From: Streptacidiphilus pinicola | GTDB lineage: Bacteria; Actinomycetota; Actinomycetes; Streptomycetales; Streptomycetaceae | Assembly (NCBI RefSeq): GCF_003258295.1 | Contig: NZ_QKYN01000051.1 | Location: forward strand, 1-54,980 | DNA: 54,980 nt | Reading direction: 5' to 3' | Shown: piece by piece, positions 1 through 10,324 of the stretch | Numbering within the stretch: the stretch's first letter is position 1 | Layout: each line of letters starts with the position of its first letter | Notes under the pieces: model-generated | Told to the model about the DNA's origin: nothing | Databases searched by the model: none | What the model saw: only the letters and a program-made list of their open reading frames with translations | Translations under genes and position numbers: made by a program

Positions 1-230
1 GCGCGGGGGGCAGCGGTCCGGCGGGGCCGGGGGAGGTGGCTGGGGGGGGGCGCTGGCGCGGCGAGGCGGGGGGGCGGGGGGGGGGGAGGGTGGACGCGTG
101 CCGAGGCAGCGCCCGCAGGGGGCGGGAGGTCATGGAGCAGAGTGGCTACGGGGAGTGGCCATCGGGGGCACGAGCCCCCTGGAGGCTGCGACGGCCTGGG
201 GGAGCGTTGCTGACGGCTGGCGCTCGGGGG
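1..230. other. Extremely G-rich window edge with no supported gene
   Basis: The + strand is dominated by G homopolymer runs, mostly between positions 6 and 90. Open frames exist only because stop codons are rare at this composition. I see no motif-bearing protein, RNA gene or clear hairpin. It may be the tail of a low-complexity gene or an assembly edge. Confidence 0.4.
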
Positions 231-530
231 CTATCGCCCAGCGCCCACGGGCTGCGGGTCGGGTTCGGGGGTCGGCGCGGGCTCGGGCTCGGGCTCCGTG
301 TCGGATTCTGCATCCGGCTCGGGCTCGGGGTCTGGCTCGGGGTCAGACTCCGCATCTGGCTCGGCGTCGAGCTCGGCCTCCGCGTCCGCCTCCTCGTCGG
401 CGTCGGGGACGGGGACGTCTTCGTCGGTGTCGGACGCCGCAGCAGCGGATTCGTCGTCGGAGCCCGCATCGGGCGTGGCCGGAACGGGGTCAGGGTGTGG
501 TTGCTGCTGCTCGTCGGTCGACGTGGGCAC
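231..530 (-). CDS. Possible acidic Asp/Glu/Pro-repeat protein, 99 aa (doubtful)
   Basis: A minus-strand frame opens with GTG at 530 and a weak GAGG about 8 nt upstream. It encodes an almost uncharged-basic-free chain of Asp, Glu, Pro, Ala and Ser with repeating D-A-E-P and P-E-P-E units. There is no signal peptide, membrane segment or recognisable domain. Codon periodicity is ambiguous because the repeat is also open in other frames, and the stop at 231 falls in the middle of low-complexity sequence, so the gene could be longer with a frameshift. It could equally be non-coding repeat DNA. I recognise no family and assign no function. Confidence 0.3.
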   Translation of the reverse strand: MPTSTDEQQQPHPDPVPATPDAGSDDESAAAASDTDEDVPVPDADEEADAEAELDAEPDAESDPEPDPEPEPDAESDTEPEPEPAPTPEPDPQPVGAGR

Positions 531-723
531 GACAGACCTCAGTCCTCAAGGGGCCAGAAGAAAAAGAACGGCTTGGAACGCACACGGAGATTTCTCGTCT
601 GGCCCCAGAGGTGGACTGTACAAGGTGACAGGCGTCAGGCGCCCCAGCCATAGGCGTCGTGGGAGGAGAGCTCTCGCCAGAACATCGGCGCGAGACGGGC
701 GCCCTCACCCATGGGCTACCGGG

Positions 724-1617
724 TCAGCTGCGTGCGCGGTAGGAGCCGGACCGCAGGTCGGTGACGGCGTCCGGGGCTTGGGGCCGCCAGCCCAGCTGCT
801 CGCGCGCGGCGTCGCCGCTGACGGACTGGTCCAGGGCGAGGGCCTCGGCGAACGACGCGCCCAGCTCGGCCGCGGCCTCCGCCAGCGGCCAGACCTCGGG
901 CTCGGCCTGGACCCCGGCGGCCTGCCCCGCTGCCGCGGCCAGCTCACGGACGGGTACAGCCGGCTCGCTGACGCCGTGCCAGACCGTGCCCGCCAGGGCC
1001 TGCCCGACCACCTTCACGAACAGGTCCGCCAGGTCGTCGACGTGCACCGCGGGCCAGCGCACGCCCTCGTCCCCGACGATCCGGGGCGCTCCGTGCTTGC
1101 GGGCCAGCTCGACCAGCAGGGCCGGGATCCCGCCGCCGCGGCCGTGGACGATGCCCGGACGGACCACGCTGGCCCGTACGCCGTCGGCCCCGGTGGCGAG
1201 CACCCGGCGTTCGATGTCCGGCCGGTTCGCCACGATCGGGATCGGGTCGGTCGCCGCGGTCTCGTCCGCGGTCGCCGCCCCGGTGGCGCCCAGCACCCAG
1301 ACCCCGCTGGTGTAGACGAACGCGCGACCGGTGCCGCGCAGCGGGGCCGTCAACGCGTCGACGGCCGCCGCGTCGGTCGCCGCGTCGCCGGTGGGGCTGG
1401 CCAGGTGGACCAACGCGTCGATGTCGGGGGTGACCGAGGCGGTGAGCGAACCGGGGTCCGTCAAGTCACCGATCCGCCGCTCACGACCGCCGGCCTGCTC
1501 GGCCTGGCCGGACCGGCCCGGGCGGACGAGCTCCACGACCTGATGCCCGGCATCCGTCAGCTGCTCGGCGACGGCGGAGCCCACATAGCCGCTCGCACCG
1601 AGGACCAGAACACGCAT
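724..1617 (-). CDS. NAD(P)-dependent epimerase/dehydratase (extended SDR), 297 aa
   Basis: The protein begins with a Rossmann beta-alpha-beta whose glycine motif is GASGYVG at about residues 7-13, typical of atypical and extended short-chain dehydrogenases (NAD-dependent epimerase, NmrA and NAD(P)H-binding groups). The start is the ATG at 1617, preceded by GGAGG 4 nt away; a longer frame reaching 1698 lacks a ribosome site and would put a non-homologous leader before the fold. Later segments resemble the SDR substrate-binding half, including a VVRPGIVHGRG stretch (family pattern VxRPxxVYGPG). The substrate cannot be told: nucleotide sugar, polyketide or general oxidoreduction are all possible. 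It is transcribed divergently from the ACP-first operon across 267 bp, so it may be unrelated to that pathway. Confidence 0.82.
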   Translation of the reverse strand: MRVLVLGASGYVGSAVAEQLTDAGHQVVELVRPGRSGQAEQAGGRERRIGDLTDPGSLTASVTPDIDALVHLASPTGDAATDAAAVDALTAPLRGTGRAFVYTSGVWVLGATGAATADETAATDPIPIVANRPDIERRVLATGADGVRASVVRPGIVHGRGGGIPALLVELARKHGAPRIVGDEGVRWPAVHVDDLADLFVKVVGQALAGTVWHGVSEPAVPVRELAAAAGQAAGVQAEPEVWPLAEAAAELGASFAEALALDQSVSGDAAREQLGWRPQAPDAVTDLRSGSYRARS

Positions 1618-1884
1618 GTTGCCTCCAGAGATGGCTGCGTCACCGCAGCGTCCACCCGCTCGAGGTACAGGAAAACGGTCAACCAGGCTGCGGCGCAACG
1701 GGATTCGGGGCGCGGGACCTGGTTTCGGCCGTACCGACGTCCTCGCGCTGACGTGGCCGGCACGCCCGGGGGACGGGCGGGAGAAATTCAGGGCGACCGC
1801 GTGAAGCCCACGGATGCCCCGTCCCGCTGCCAGGGCCCAGAGTGAATTCCGTGCCGCACAGGGGGTGAGGCACGGGAGGTGAAC

Positions 1885-2145
1885 ATGTCTCTGAGGGCCG
1901 ATCTCTACGCGGACATCACGGGGTTCCTCACGGCCAAGTGCGATGCCGACCCGGACGAACTCTCCGCGGAATCCGATCTGTACAACGACATCGGCATCGA
2001 CTCACTCGACCTCGTCGCCATGGCGCAGACCCTTCAGGGTGCGTACGGCATCTCGATGGACGACGAGCGCATCGGTTCGCTCCGCACTGTCGGCGACGTC
2101 CTGGAGTTCGCCGTCTCCAAGGTCGAAACCACCGCAACCGTCTAG
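1885..2145 (+). CDS. Acyl carrier protein 1, first gene of the DAR-type operon
   Basis: An 86-residue acidic carrier protein with the phosphopantetheine site in GIDSLDLV, attachment serine at residue 40. The ATG at 1885 is chosen because GGGAGG sits 5 nt upstream; an in-frame GTG at 1879 overlaps that ribosome site. It would carry the beta-ketoacyl chain for the adjacent ketosynthase. In characterised dialkylresorcinol loci a dedicated ACP (DarC) accompanies DarA and DarB, and the order here, ACP then KAS III then DarA-like protein, fits that pattern. The PPTase at 11393-12052 could convert it to the holo form. The ACP fold is certain; the DarC role is inferred from context. Confidence 0.9.
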   Translation: MSLRADLYADITGFLTAKCDADPDELSAESDLYNDIGIDSLDLVAMAQTLQGAYGISMDDERIGSLRTVGDVLEFAVSKVETTATV

Positions 2146-2167
2146 ATCACACGGGGGAGACACAGTC

Positions 2168-3304
2168 ATGCCTGCCTACATCACCGCGATGGGACGCTTC
2201 CTGCCTGGCGAACCCGTGCCCAACGAGGAGATCGAGGACTACATCGGCAGCGTGGGTCAGGCGAGTTCGGGGCTGCGCGAACAGATCCTCGACAACTGCG
2301 GGATCAAGTCGCGGCACTACGCCATCGACAAGCAGCACCGGACCCTGATCTCCAACACCGAGATGGCGGCCGCGGCCATCCGCGAGGCGGTGGACCGCTC
2401 GGACATCACGCTCGACGACATCGACCTCATCTCGGCGGCCACCGCCGTCCCGGATCTCGTCGCGCCCGGCATCGCCAGCGGTATCCACGGCGAACTCGGC
2501 AGCCCGCCCTGCGAGATCGTCACCACCCACGGCATCTGCAGCTCCGGGATGATGGCGCTCAAGAACGCCTACCTCCAGGTGGCAGCCGGGGAGAAGAAGG
2601 CCGCGGTCGCCTCCGCGTCCGAACTGGCCTCGCGTTTCATGAGGAGCGAGCGGTTCGCCGACGTCCGGCCGGTCTCCGACGACGGTGCGATCGCCATGGA
2701 GATGGCGTTCCTGCGCTACATGCTCTCGGACGGCGCCGGCGCCGCGGTGGTACAGGACCGCCCGGCCGCCGAGGGGGTGAGCCTGCGGATCGACTGGATC
2801 TCGCTCACCTCGTACGCCAACACCGAGCAGACCTGCATGTTCATGGGCTCGACCGACAACTCGGTGGAGCGGACCTGGTGGGACTACCCCTCCGCGGCCG
2901 AGGCCGCCGCTGACGGCGCGCTGGCGCTGCGTCAGAACCTGGGCCTGCTGCCGCATCTGGTGCGGATCGGGGTCAAGGAGTACCAGCGGCTGCTGGACGA
3001 GGGCCGCTTCGACCCGGACGAGCTCGCCTGGTTCCCCGCGCACTACTCCAGCGAGCGGATGAAGTCCATGGTGCTCAAGGAGATCGAGCGGAAGAAGGTC
3101 AGGGGCCCCTCCGTCGAGAAGTGGTACAGCAACCTGCCCCGGGTCGGGAACATGGGCTCCGCCAGTATCTACGTGATCCTGGAGGAGATGCTCCGCGAGG
3201 GCCTGGTGTCGCCCGGCGACAAGATCCTGGCGATGGTCCCGGAGTCCGGCCGGTTCGCGGTGTCCTTCGCGCACCTGACGGCCGTCTCCCCAGGGGAGGC
3301 CTGA
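2168..3304 (+). CDS. darB: DarB-like 3-oxoacyl-ACP synthase III (ketosynthase), 378 aa
   Basis: Thiolase-fold ketosynthase III. The catalytic triad is visible: Cys124 in GICSSG, His292 in PAHYSS and Asn328 in RVGNMGS. Ketosynthases of the DarB type join two beta-oxoacyl chains, giving the precursor that DarA cyclises to a 2,5-dialkylresorcinol or cyclohexanedione. The opening MPAYITAMGRFLPGEPV and the Met/Ser-rich active-site region look to me like the DarB/StlD group rather than FabH, but this is recognition from memory. ATG at 2168 follows GGGGGA by 9 nt; an upstream in-frame extension overlaps the ACP gene and is not credible. It is 22 bp after the ACP and 4 bp before the DarA-like gene. 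Confidence 0.85.
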   Translation: MPAYITAMGRFLPGEPVPNEEIEDYIGSVGQASSGLREQILDNCGIKSRHYAIDKQHRTLISNTEMAAAAIREAVDRSDITLDDIDLISAATAVPDLVAPGIASGIHGELGSPPCEIVTTHGICSSGMMALKNAYLQVAAGEKKAAVASASELASRFMRSERFADVRPVSDDGAIAMEMAFLRYMLSDGAGAAVVQDRPAAEGVSLRIDWISLTSYANTEQTCMFMGSTDNSVERTWWDYPSAAEAAADGALALRQNLGLLPHLVRIGVKEYQRLLDEGRFDPDELAWFPAHYSSERMKSMVLKEIERKKVRGPSVEKWYSNLPRVGNMGSASIYVILEEMLREGLVSPGDKILAMVPESGRFAVSFAHLTAVSPGEA

Positions 3305-3308
3305 CGCC

Positions 3309-4298
3309 GTGGGTGCGCAGCCCCGAGTGACGGTCTACTGGTACTCGCAGACCGGTCAGCTCATGGAGTCCATATCCGCCGTCACCGACCCGCTGGAGAA
3401 GGCCGGTTGGGACATCCGCAAGGTCGAGATCCGGCCGTGGGAGACCTTTCCCTTCCCCTGGCCCGTGCGCCGCTTCTTCGGTGTCTTCCCCGCCTCCGTC
3501 GACCCCGAGGCGATGCCCGCGTTCACCGCCGTGCCGCCGGTGACCGAGGACGACGACGCGGACCTGGTCGTCTTCGCCTTCCCCGTCTGGTACCTGGCCC
3601 CGGCGCTGCCCATGCGGGCGCTGGTCGGCCGCGAGCCGCAGGCGTTCGACGGGCGAGCCGTCATCGGCCTCGTGGCCTGCCGGAACATGTGGTACTCGGC
3701 CGCCCTCGAGGTGCGGCAGCTGCTCCAGGCCGCGGGCGGCCGCTACCTGGGCACGATCGCCGCGGTGGACACCGCCTCCGCCGGGGTCACCTTCGTCACC
3801 ACGCTGCGGTGGTTGCTCGCCGGCAAGCGCGAGGCGTCCTGGGGTTTCCCGCGCGCCGGAGTCGGCACGGACGAGCTGGACCGGCTCGCGCTCCTGGGCG
3901 AGCGCATCGCCGAACTCGCCCCGGCGCAGACCGAACCCGCCCCGGCACAGCCCGAGTCCGCGTCCGGCGCCGTCTCGGAGGAGGCCCTGGCCGACCGGGT
4001 CCGCGAGATTCTCGCCGCCCATGACGCGGCCCCCGTCTTCGCTCCGCTGGCCGCCGCCGACCTCCTGGCCGGGAAGGTCTTCCGGATCTGGGGCCGGGTC
4101 ATCCGTGCCGGCGGCCGCCGCGGCGACGTCCAACGCACCGCGCTCACCGGGGCGTTCGTGCTCTGGCTGACCGGAGCCGTCTTCGTCGGACTGCCCACGG
4201 TCGTCGTCGCCCGCGTTCTGTTCAAAGCCGGTTTCGACGCCGCGGTGGCGCGGCGCCTGGCGCCGGTCGTCGCCCGACTTGCGGAGGTGCACCGATGA
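3309..4298 (+). CDS. darA: DarA-like dialkylresorcinol condensing enzyme, 329 aa
   Basis: The N-terminus has a flavodoxin-like start (VTVYWYSQTGQL), then FPFPWPVRRFFGVFPASV, and later VFAFPVWYLAPALPM. This arrangement matches the family annotated as dialkylresorcinol condensing enzyme (DarA), which cyclises and aromatises the DarB product. Residues about 200-235 are an Ala/Pro/Glu-rich linker, and a hydrophobic segment near 275-300 suggests membrane association. GTG at 3309 follows AGGGGAGG by about 10 nt. The stop overlaps the next start (ATGA), implying translational coupling with the flavin monooxygenase. The family call rests on N-terminal motif memory plus the ACP-DarB context; a plain flavodoxin or NAD(P)H oxidoreductase is the alternative. 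Confidence 0.82.
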   Translation: MGAQPRVTVYWYSQTGQLMESISAVTDPLEKAGWDIRKVEIRPWETFPFPWPVRRFFGVFPASVDPEAMPAFTAVPPVTEDDDADLVVFAFPVWYLAPALPMRALVGREPQAFDGRAVIGLVACRNMWYSAALEVRQLLQAAGGRYLGTIAAVDTASAGVTFVTTLRWLLAGKREASWGFPRAGVGTDELDRLALLGERIAELAPAQTEPAPAQPESASGAVSEEALADRVREILAAHDAAPVFAPLAAADLLAGKVFRIWGRVIRAGGRRGDVQRTALTGAFVLWLTGAVFVGLPTVVVARVLFKAGFDAAVARRLAPVVARLAEVHR

Positions 4299-6040
4299 CC
4301 GCACACGTATCGCCCCAGCCGGAGTCCGACCCGCAGCCGGAGACCGGCGCGCTCGTCGAGGCCGACGTCGTGGTGGTCGGTGGCGGGCCCACCGGCCTCG
4401 CCGCGGCCCACTTCCTGGCCGGACACGGCGTCCGCACGGTCGTCCTGGAGCAGCGCCTCACCCCGTCAGGTCACCCGCGCGCCACGGTGATCAACTCGCG
4501 CACCATGGAGCTGCTCCGGCACCTGGGCATCGACGCCGCGGTGCGCCGCGCCGGTGTGCCGCTGCAGAACACGGCGCGCATCACCTGGTGCACCGAGCTC
4601 GCCGGCACCGAGCTGGCCGGGCTCGACATCATCGCCTCGGCGGACGCCCTGATGCAGCGAGCGGTCAACAGCCCCGTCCTGCCCGTCATCTGCTCGCAGA
4701 ACCGCGTCGAAGCGCTGCTGGTCGACCGGCTGCCCGACAACGCCCGTGTGATCCGCGGCGTCAAGGCCGAGGAGCTGGCCCCCACGCCGTCCGGCGTCAG
4801 GGTGACGGCCTCGGGCGAGGGCGGGCGCCCGTTGGTCGTCGAGGCCCGCTACGCCGTCCTGGCCGAGGGGCTGCACGGTTCGCTGCGCGAGACCGTGGGC
4901 CTGGAGCAGACGGCGGCCACGCCGCTCGGCCGGCTCCTCGACATCCACTTCAGCGCCGACCTCTCGCCCTGGACGGCGGGTCGGGAGAGCGCCCTGTACT
5001 GGGTGCTCAACGACACCGTGCGCGGCGTCCTGGTCACCGTCGACCCCGTGGACGGCGAGTGGCTGCTGGAGATCCCCGCCCTCAGCGCCGACGAGGAACA
5101 CCGCTACTTCGAGCAGGAAGTCGACCACCACAAGCTGATCGAGGCCGCCATCGGCAAGCCGGTCGACGCGATCGAGGGGCTGCGCATCCACTCGGTACGG
5201 AACTGGGTGATGGGCTCCACCGGGCTCACCTCCTGGCGCAGCGCGGACGGCCGGGTGCTCGCCGCGGGCGACGCGGCCCACACCTTCCCGCCCACCGGCG
5301 GCTTCGGTATGAACACCGGCATCCAGGACGCCCACAACCTCGCCTGGAAGCTGGCCGCGGTGCTGCGCGGCAACGCCACCGACGCGCTGCTCGACTCCTA
5401 CGAGCGGGAGCGGCGCCCGGTCGCGGAGTTCAACGCCCGGCACAGCGAGACCAACGCCCTGCAGAAGCGGGCGCTGCTCCAGTCCGACGCCGACCCGGAG
5501 TTCGCCCGCAACATCGAGGAGCACCGGCCGCACTTCGACTTCGAGGGGCAGACGCTGGGCTTCAGCTACGAACCGGGCCCCGGCGAGTCGGTCGTCCAGG
5601 ACGTGGTGAACTACCGGCCGACCGCCCAGGCCGGCCACCGGGCCCCGCACGCCTGGCTCGACCGGGACGGCGACCGGATCTCCTCCATCGACCTGGCCCG
5701 TACCGGCTTCGCCCTGCTGACCGGGCCCGGTGGAGCGGTCTGGCGGCAGGTGGCGCAGGAGACCGCGACCGTCGCGGGCCTGCCCCTCACCGCAACCGTC
5801 ATCGGCACGGCCGGCAGTACGGCGGCCGACACCGCCGCCGACGGGCCCCAACTGCGGGACGTCAACGGGGCCTTCGCCGACAGCTACGCGCTGCGAGGGG
5901 CGGAAGCGGTGCTGGTACGGCCCGACGGCCACGTCCTCGCCCGGCTGCCCGGCGTCGCACCGCGGCAGGAACTGGCCCAGGCCGTCGACCGAATCGTCAC
6001 CACCGGGCTGATGCCCGCACGAGCGGAGGTGCTCTCATGA
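4295..6040 (+). CDS. Class A FAD-dependent aromatic monooxygenase, 581 aa
   Basis: PheA/TfdB-type flavoprotein hydroxylase. The FAD-binding GxGxxG-type motif is GGGPTGLAAAHFLAGHG at about residues 30-46, and the second FAD motif GDAAHTFPPTGGFGMNTGIQ lies near 325-345. The C-terminal third resembles the thioredoxin-like dimerisation domain of phenol, resorcinol and angucycline hydroxylases. In this operon the obvious substrate is the resorcinol ring, giving a trihydroxybenzene or quinone; that is inference. The ATG overlaps the DarA stop, and GGAGG lies 8 nt upstream inside that gene. The next gene overlaps its stop in the same way. Length is normal for the family. Confidence 0.92.
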   Translation: MTAHVSPQPESDPQPETGALVEADVVVVGGGPTGLAAAHFLAGHGVRTVVLEQRLTPSGHPRATVINSRTMELLRHLGIDAAVRRAGVPLQNTARITWCTELAGTELAGLDIIASADALMQRAVNSPVLPVICSQNRVEALLVDRLPDNARVIRGVKAEELAPTPSGVRVTASGEGGRPLVVEARYAVLAEGLHGSLRETVGLEQTAATPLGRLLDIHFSADLSPWTAGRESALYWVLNDTVRGVLVTVDPVDGEWLLEIPALSADEEHRYFEQEVDHHKLIEAAIGKPVDAIEGLRIHSVRNWVMGSTGLTSWRSADGRVLAAGDAAHTFPPTGGFGMNTGIQDAHNLAWKLAAVLRGNATDALLDSYERERRPVAEFNARHSETNALQKRALLQSDADPEFARNIEEHRPHFDFEGQTLGFSYEPGPGESVVQDVVNYRPTAQAGHRAPHAWLDRDGDRISSIDLARTGFALLTGPGGAVWRQVAQETATVAGLPLTATVIGTAGSTAADTAADGPQLRDVNGAFADSYALRGAEAVLVRPDGHVLARLPGVAPRQELAQAVDRIVTTGLMPARAEVLS

Positions 6041-6512
6041 CCGTCGGACCCCTCTTCCCCCCGGAGCGGCTCGCGGCCCTGCGCTCCGGCGACCTCGCCG
6101 ACGTGCGCGCCGCCCTCGCCGGGCTGCCGCGCGCGGAGCTGGCCGCCTGGCTGGCCACGTCCGAGGGCGAGGCCGTGCTGCGCACGGTCTTCGAGCGGAT
6201 GCCCGAGCGCTACACCGGAGGTCCCATGGACGGTCAGCAGACCGCCCGTTGGGTGGTCGAGCGGGAGCCGGCCGAGACCCTGGCCTACGACCTCGTGCTG
6301 ACCGAGGACAACTGCGAGGTGCGCCGGACGGGCACCTCGGGCGAACCGACGGTCACCCTCACGCTCGACGCGGTCAGCTTCGTGGAGATGGCCTCCGCCG
6401 CGGCCCAGGGCATGGACCTGCTGCTCCAGGGCCGCCTGCAGATCCAGGGTGACGTGCACCTCGCGGTGCGGATGGAGTCCCTCTTCGGGCTCGCCGCGCC
6501 GGGTGAGCCCGG

Positions 6513-6516
<4 letters not shown>
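6037..6516 (+). CDS. SCP2 sterol-carrier-like domain protein, 159 aa
   Basis: The C-terminal half carries a sterol carrier protein 2 signature: VTLTLDAVSF, then QGMDLLLQGRLQIQGD and a final MESLFG, matching the usual SCP2 pattern of GRLxxxGD followed by an LF close. SCP2 domains bind acyl chains, sterols or other lipids in a hydrophobic tunnel. The first 60 residues are helical and Ala/Leu-rich, with no signal peptide. ATG at 6037 sits in an ATGA overlap with the monooxygenase gene, and its own stop overlaps the ketosynthase start, so it is co-translated. It may hold or present the lipophilic alkylresorcinol to the oxidases. Catalysis is not expected. Confidence 0.78.
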
Positions 6517-7763
<1,247 letters not shown>

Positions 7764-7788
7764 GCCCGCCCGTGAGGAAGGTACCCCG

Positions 7789-9225
7789 ATGACCCAGGTC
7801 ACCACCGCGCCCCCGGCCGCAGCCCGCAGGGCCGCCGCGACCGCCGCCCCGGGCCCCACCGGCCGGCTGCGCGCCCTGCTCGCGATGTCCGGCAATCCGC
7901 TGGACTACCTCACCGGGCTGCGCGACCAGTACGGCCCCGTCGTGCGGATCCCGCTCGGCTGGCGCGAGTTGTACATGATCAACGACCCGGAGGCGGTCCA
8001 CGAGGTTCTCGTCACCTCGCAGCGCAACTTCAGGAAGGACGTGATGAGCGCCGGGCGCGGCAAGTGGGCCGCCCCGCTCGAGGTGATCCTCGGCAACGGC
8101 CTGGTCACCAGCGACGGCTCGTTCCACCGCCAGCAGCGCCGGCTGATCCAGCCGATGTTCCACCACGAGCGCATCGCCGGCTACGGCCGCGCGTTCGCCG
8201 AGCTCTCCGACGACATCCAGTCCGGCTGGAGGGACGGGGGCCGGCTCGACCTGCACGTCGAGATGACCGAGCTGACCCTCGCCATCGTCGCCCGCACGCT
8301 CTTCGACGTCTCGCTCGACAGCGATGTGGCCCGCACCGTCCGCACCGCCATCCCGCGCCACGAAGGGCCGATGCGCTGGGACTCCCTGCCCTTCGCCCGC
8401 CAGCTCGCCAAGCTGCCGCTGCCCGGCAACAAGCGCTTCTACGCGGGCCGGGCCAGCCTCCATGACATCGTCGACCAGCTCATGGCCGAGCGCAGGCGGG
8501 GCGACGGCCAGGGCGCCGACCTGCTCTCCCTGCTGCTCGCGGCGCGCGACGCCGACACCGGGGAGCCGATGGAGGACGGGCAGGTCCGGGACGAGGCGAT
8601 CACCCTGCTGATGGCCGGTCACGAGACCACGGCCAGCTCCCTCACCTGGGCCTACCACCTGCTCGGCAGCCATCCCGAGGCACGCGAGCGGATGCACCGG
8701 GAGATCGACGAGGTGCTCGGCGGCCGGCTGCCCACGGTCGAGGACCTGCCCCACCTGGTCTGGACCGACGCGGTCCTGTCCGAGGCGATGCGCCTCTACC
8801 CGCCGATCATGGGCCTCGCCCGGCGTCCACTGGACGACTTCGAGGTCTGCGGCCACCGGATCCCCAAGGACACCTTCGTCGGGATCATCCCCTACGTCGT
8901 CCACCGCGACCCGACGTGGTGGCCGCAGCCGGAGCTCTTCGCCCCGCAGCGCTGGCTCGAGCACCCGCCACCCGACGGCTCGGCCGACGAGCTCACCGGT
9001 CACGCGGTCCGGCCCGGACGCCCGCGCTTCGCCTACGTTCCCTTCGGCGGCGGTCCGCGGCAGTGCATCGGCAACACCTTCACGCGGATGGAGGGCGTCA
9101 TGGCGCTCGCCACCCTGGGCCGGCACTGGGAGTTCGAGCCCGTTCCCGGGTTCGACGTCGACCCGCTGGCCCGGATCACCATCCGGCCGCGCCACGGTCT
9201 GCCGGTCACCGCCCGGCGCCGCTGA
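7789..9225 (+). CDS. Cytochrome P450, 478 aa
   Basis: All P450 landmarks are present: I-helix LLMAGHETTASS at about residues 275-286, K-helix ExxR (EAMR), and the haem loop FGGGPRQCIG with Cys426 as the thiolate ligand. The length and the PxxFxPxRW segment near residue 385 resemble bacterial fatty-acid or microsomal-like P450s (CYP102/CYP110/CYP125-type architecture) more than the short 400-residue macrolide type. There is no fused reductase, so ferredoxin partners must come from elsewhere. The start is ATG 7789 with GAGGAAGG about 8 nt upstream. It probably oxidises the alkyl chain or ring of the operon product; the substrate is unknown. Confidence 0.93.
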   Translation: MTQVTTAPPAAARRAAATAAPGPTGRLRALLAMSGNPLDYLTGLRDQYGPVVRIPLGWRELYMINDPEAVHEVLVTSQRNFRKDVMSAGRGKWAAPLEVILGNGLVTSDGSFHRQQRRLIQPMFHHERIAGYGRAFAELSDDIQSGWRDGGRLDLHVEMTELTLAIVARTLFDVSLDSDVARTVRTAIPRHEGPMRWDSLPFARQLAKLPLPGNKRFYAGRASLHDIVDQLMAERRRGDGQGADLLSLLLAARDADTGEPMEDGQVRDEAITLLMAGHETTASSLTWAYHLLGSHPEARERMHREIDEVLGGRLPTVEDLPHLVWTDAVLSEAMRLYPPIMGLARRPLDDFEVCGHRIPKDTFVGIIPYVVHRDPTWWPQPELFAPQRWLEHPPPDGSADELTGHAVRPGRPRFAYVPFGGGPRQCIGNTFTRMEGVMALATLGRHWEFEPVPGFDVDPLARITIRPRHGLPVTARRR

Positions 9226-9292
9226 GCGCGTCGGAACCGGGCGCGCACCGGCCGGCCCCTCACTGACTCACATTCGAAGGGAATGCCCGCAC

Positions 9293-9562
9293 ATGTCCCA
9301 GCACACCCAGATCGCACTCGACAAGGAAGAGCTGCGCTCCCTCATCGCCGACGTCCTCGAGCTCGACGTCGAGGAGATCACCGACGAGGCCGACTTCGCG
9401 CAGGACCTGGACGTCGACTCGCTGATGGCGCTGACGATCGTGGTCCGGCTGGAGAAGCGGTACGGCGTCAAGCTGAAGGAGGGCGACCTCAAGCAGGTCT
9501 CCTCGCTCGACCAGGTGCTGCAGCTGCTCACGGACAAGCGCGGCGCGCAGGCCGCATCCTGA
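9293..9562 (+). CDS. Acyl carrier protein 2
   Basis: An 89-residue acidic carrier protein with the attachment site LDVDSLMALT, Ser43. It differs clearly from ACP 1 in length and in the helix II sequence, so the operon carries two carriers that may serve two different acyl pools (for example, the DarB chain partners). It lies 67 bp after the P450 gene, with an AAGGGA ribosome site upstream of ATG 9293, and 15 bp before the ketoreductase gene. Holo-formation would need a PPTase such as the one at 11393-12052. Confidence 0.92.
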   Translation: MSQHTQIALDKEELRSLIADVLELDVEEITDEADFAQDLDVDSLMALTIVVRLEKRYGVKLKEGDLKQVSSLDQVLQLLTDKRGAQAAS

Positions 9563-9577
9563 CGGGGGGAGAGAGGC

Positions 9578-10324
9578 ATGCCAGACACCCAGCGCCCGGT
9601 GGCGCTCGTCTCGGGCGGCTCCCGCGGCATCGGCCGCGCCGTCGTGTCCCGGCTGGCCCGCGACGGCTTCGACGTCGCGTTCTGCTACCGCGCGGACGCG
9701 GACGCGGCCGACGAGGTCGTCAGGTCGGCCGCCGGCACCGGAGCCCGGGTCGTCCCCCACCGCGTCGACGTCGCCTCCCTGGAGGAGGTCCGGGCGTTCA
9801 CCGACGCCGCGGAGAGCGAGCTCGGTGAGATCGACGCCGTGGTGACCTGCGCGGGCGTGGTACGCGACAACCCCCTGGTGCGGATGACCGACGAGGACTG
9901 GGGCGAGGTCCTGAGGACCAACCTCGACGGCACCTACAACATGTGCCGCGCGGCCGTCTTCTCGTTCATGAAGCGCCGGGCCGGCTGCGTGGTGACGCTC
10001 TCGTCCATCGCCGGGGTGCACGGCAACGCCATGCAGGCCAACTACGCGGCCTCCAAGGCGGGGATCATCGGATTCACCAAGTCCCTGGCCAAGGAGTGCG
10101 GACGGTACGGCGTCCGTGCCAACGTCGTGGCCCCCGGCCTCATCGAGACCGACATGACCGCGGGTCTGAGCGAGGCGGTCAGGAAGGACGTCCTCGACAG
10201 CGTCCCGCTCGGCCGTCTCGGCACCCCCGACGACGTCGCCGAAGTCGTCTCCTTCCTCGTCTCCGACCGGGCCCGCTACATCTCCGGCCAGGTCCTGGGT
10301 GTGGACGGCGGCCTGGTGATCTGA
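9578..10324 (+). CDS. 3-oxoacyl-ACP reductase, FabG-like SDR, 248 aa
   Basis: Classical short-chain dehydrogenase with GGSRGIG cofactor loop at residues 12-18, an NxG-type segment, the LSS catalytic serine near 143 and YxxxK at Tyr156/Lys160 (NYAASKAG). The C-terminal ISGQVLGVDGG is typical of FabG. It should reduce beta-ketoacyl-ACP with NADPH. Its place directly after ACP 2 suggests it acts on that carrier during chain building. The ribosome site GGGGGAGAG precedes ATG 9578. The stop overlaps the next start by one base (TGATG). Confidence 0.93.
   Translation: MPDTQRPVALVSGGSRGIGRAVVSRLARDGFDVAFCYRADADAADEVVRSAAGTGARVVPHRVDVASLEEVRAFTDAAESELGEIDAVVTCAGVVRDNPLVRMTDEDWGEVLRTNLDGTYNMCRAAVFSFMKRRAGCVVTLSSIAGVHGNAMQANYAASKAGIIGFTKSLAKECGRYGVRANVVAPGLIETDMTAGLSEAVRKDVLDSVPLGRLGTPDDVAEVVSFLVSDRARYISGQVLGVDGGLVI

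Noticed and set aside
298-1845. Long + strand open frame of 515 aa
   Set aside because: It is antisense to the epimerase gene, begins in low-complexity repeat DNA, and its composition (Arg/Gly/Pro-rich) is typical of a shadow frame in GC-rich sequence.
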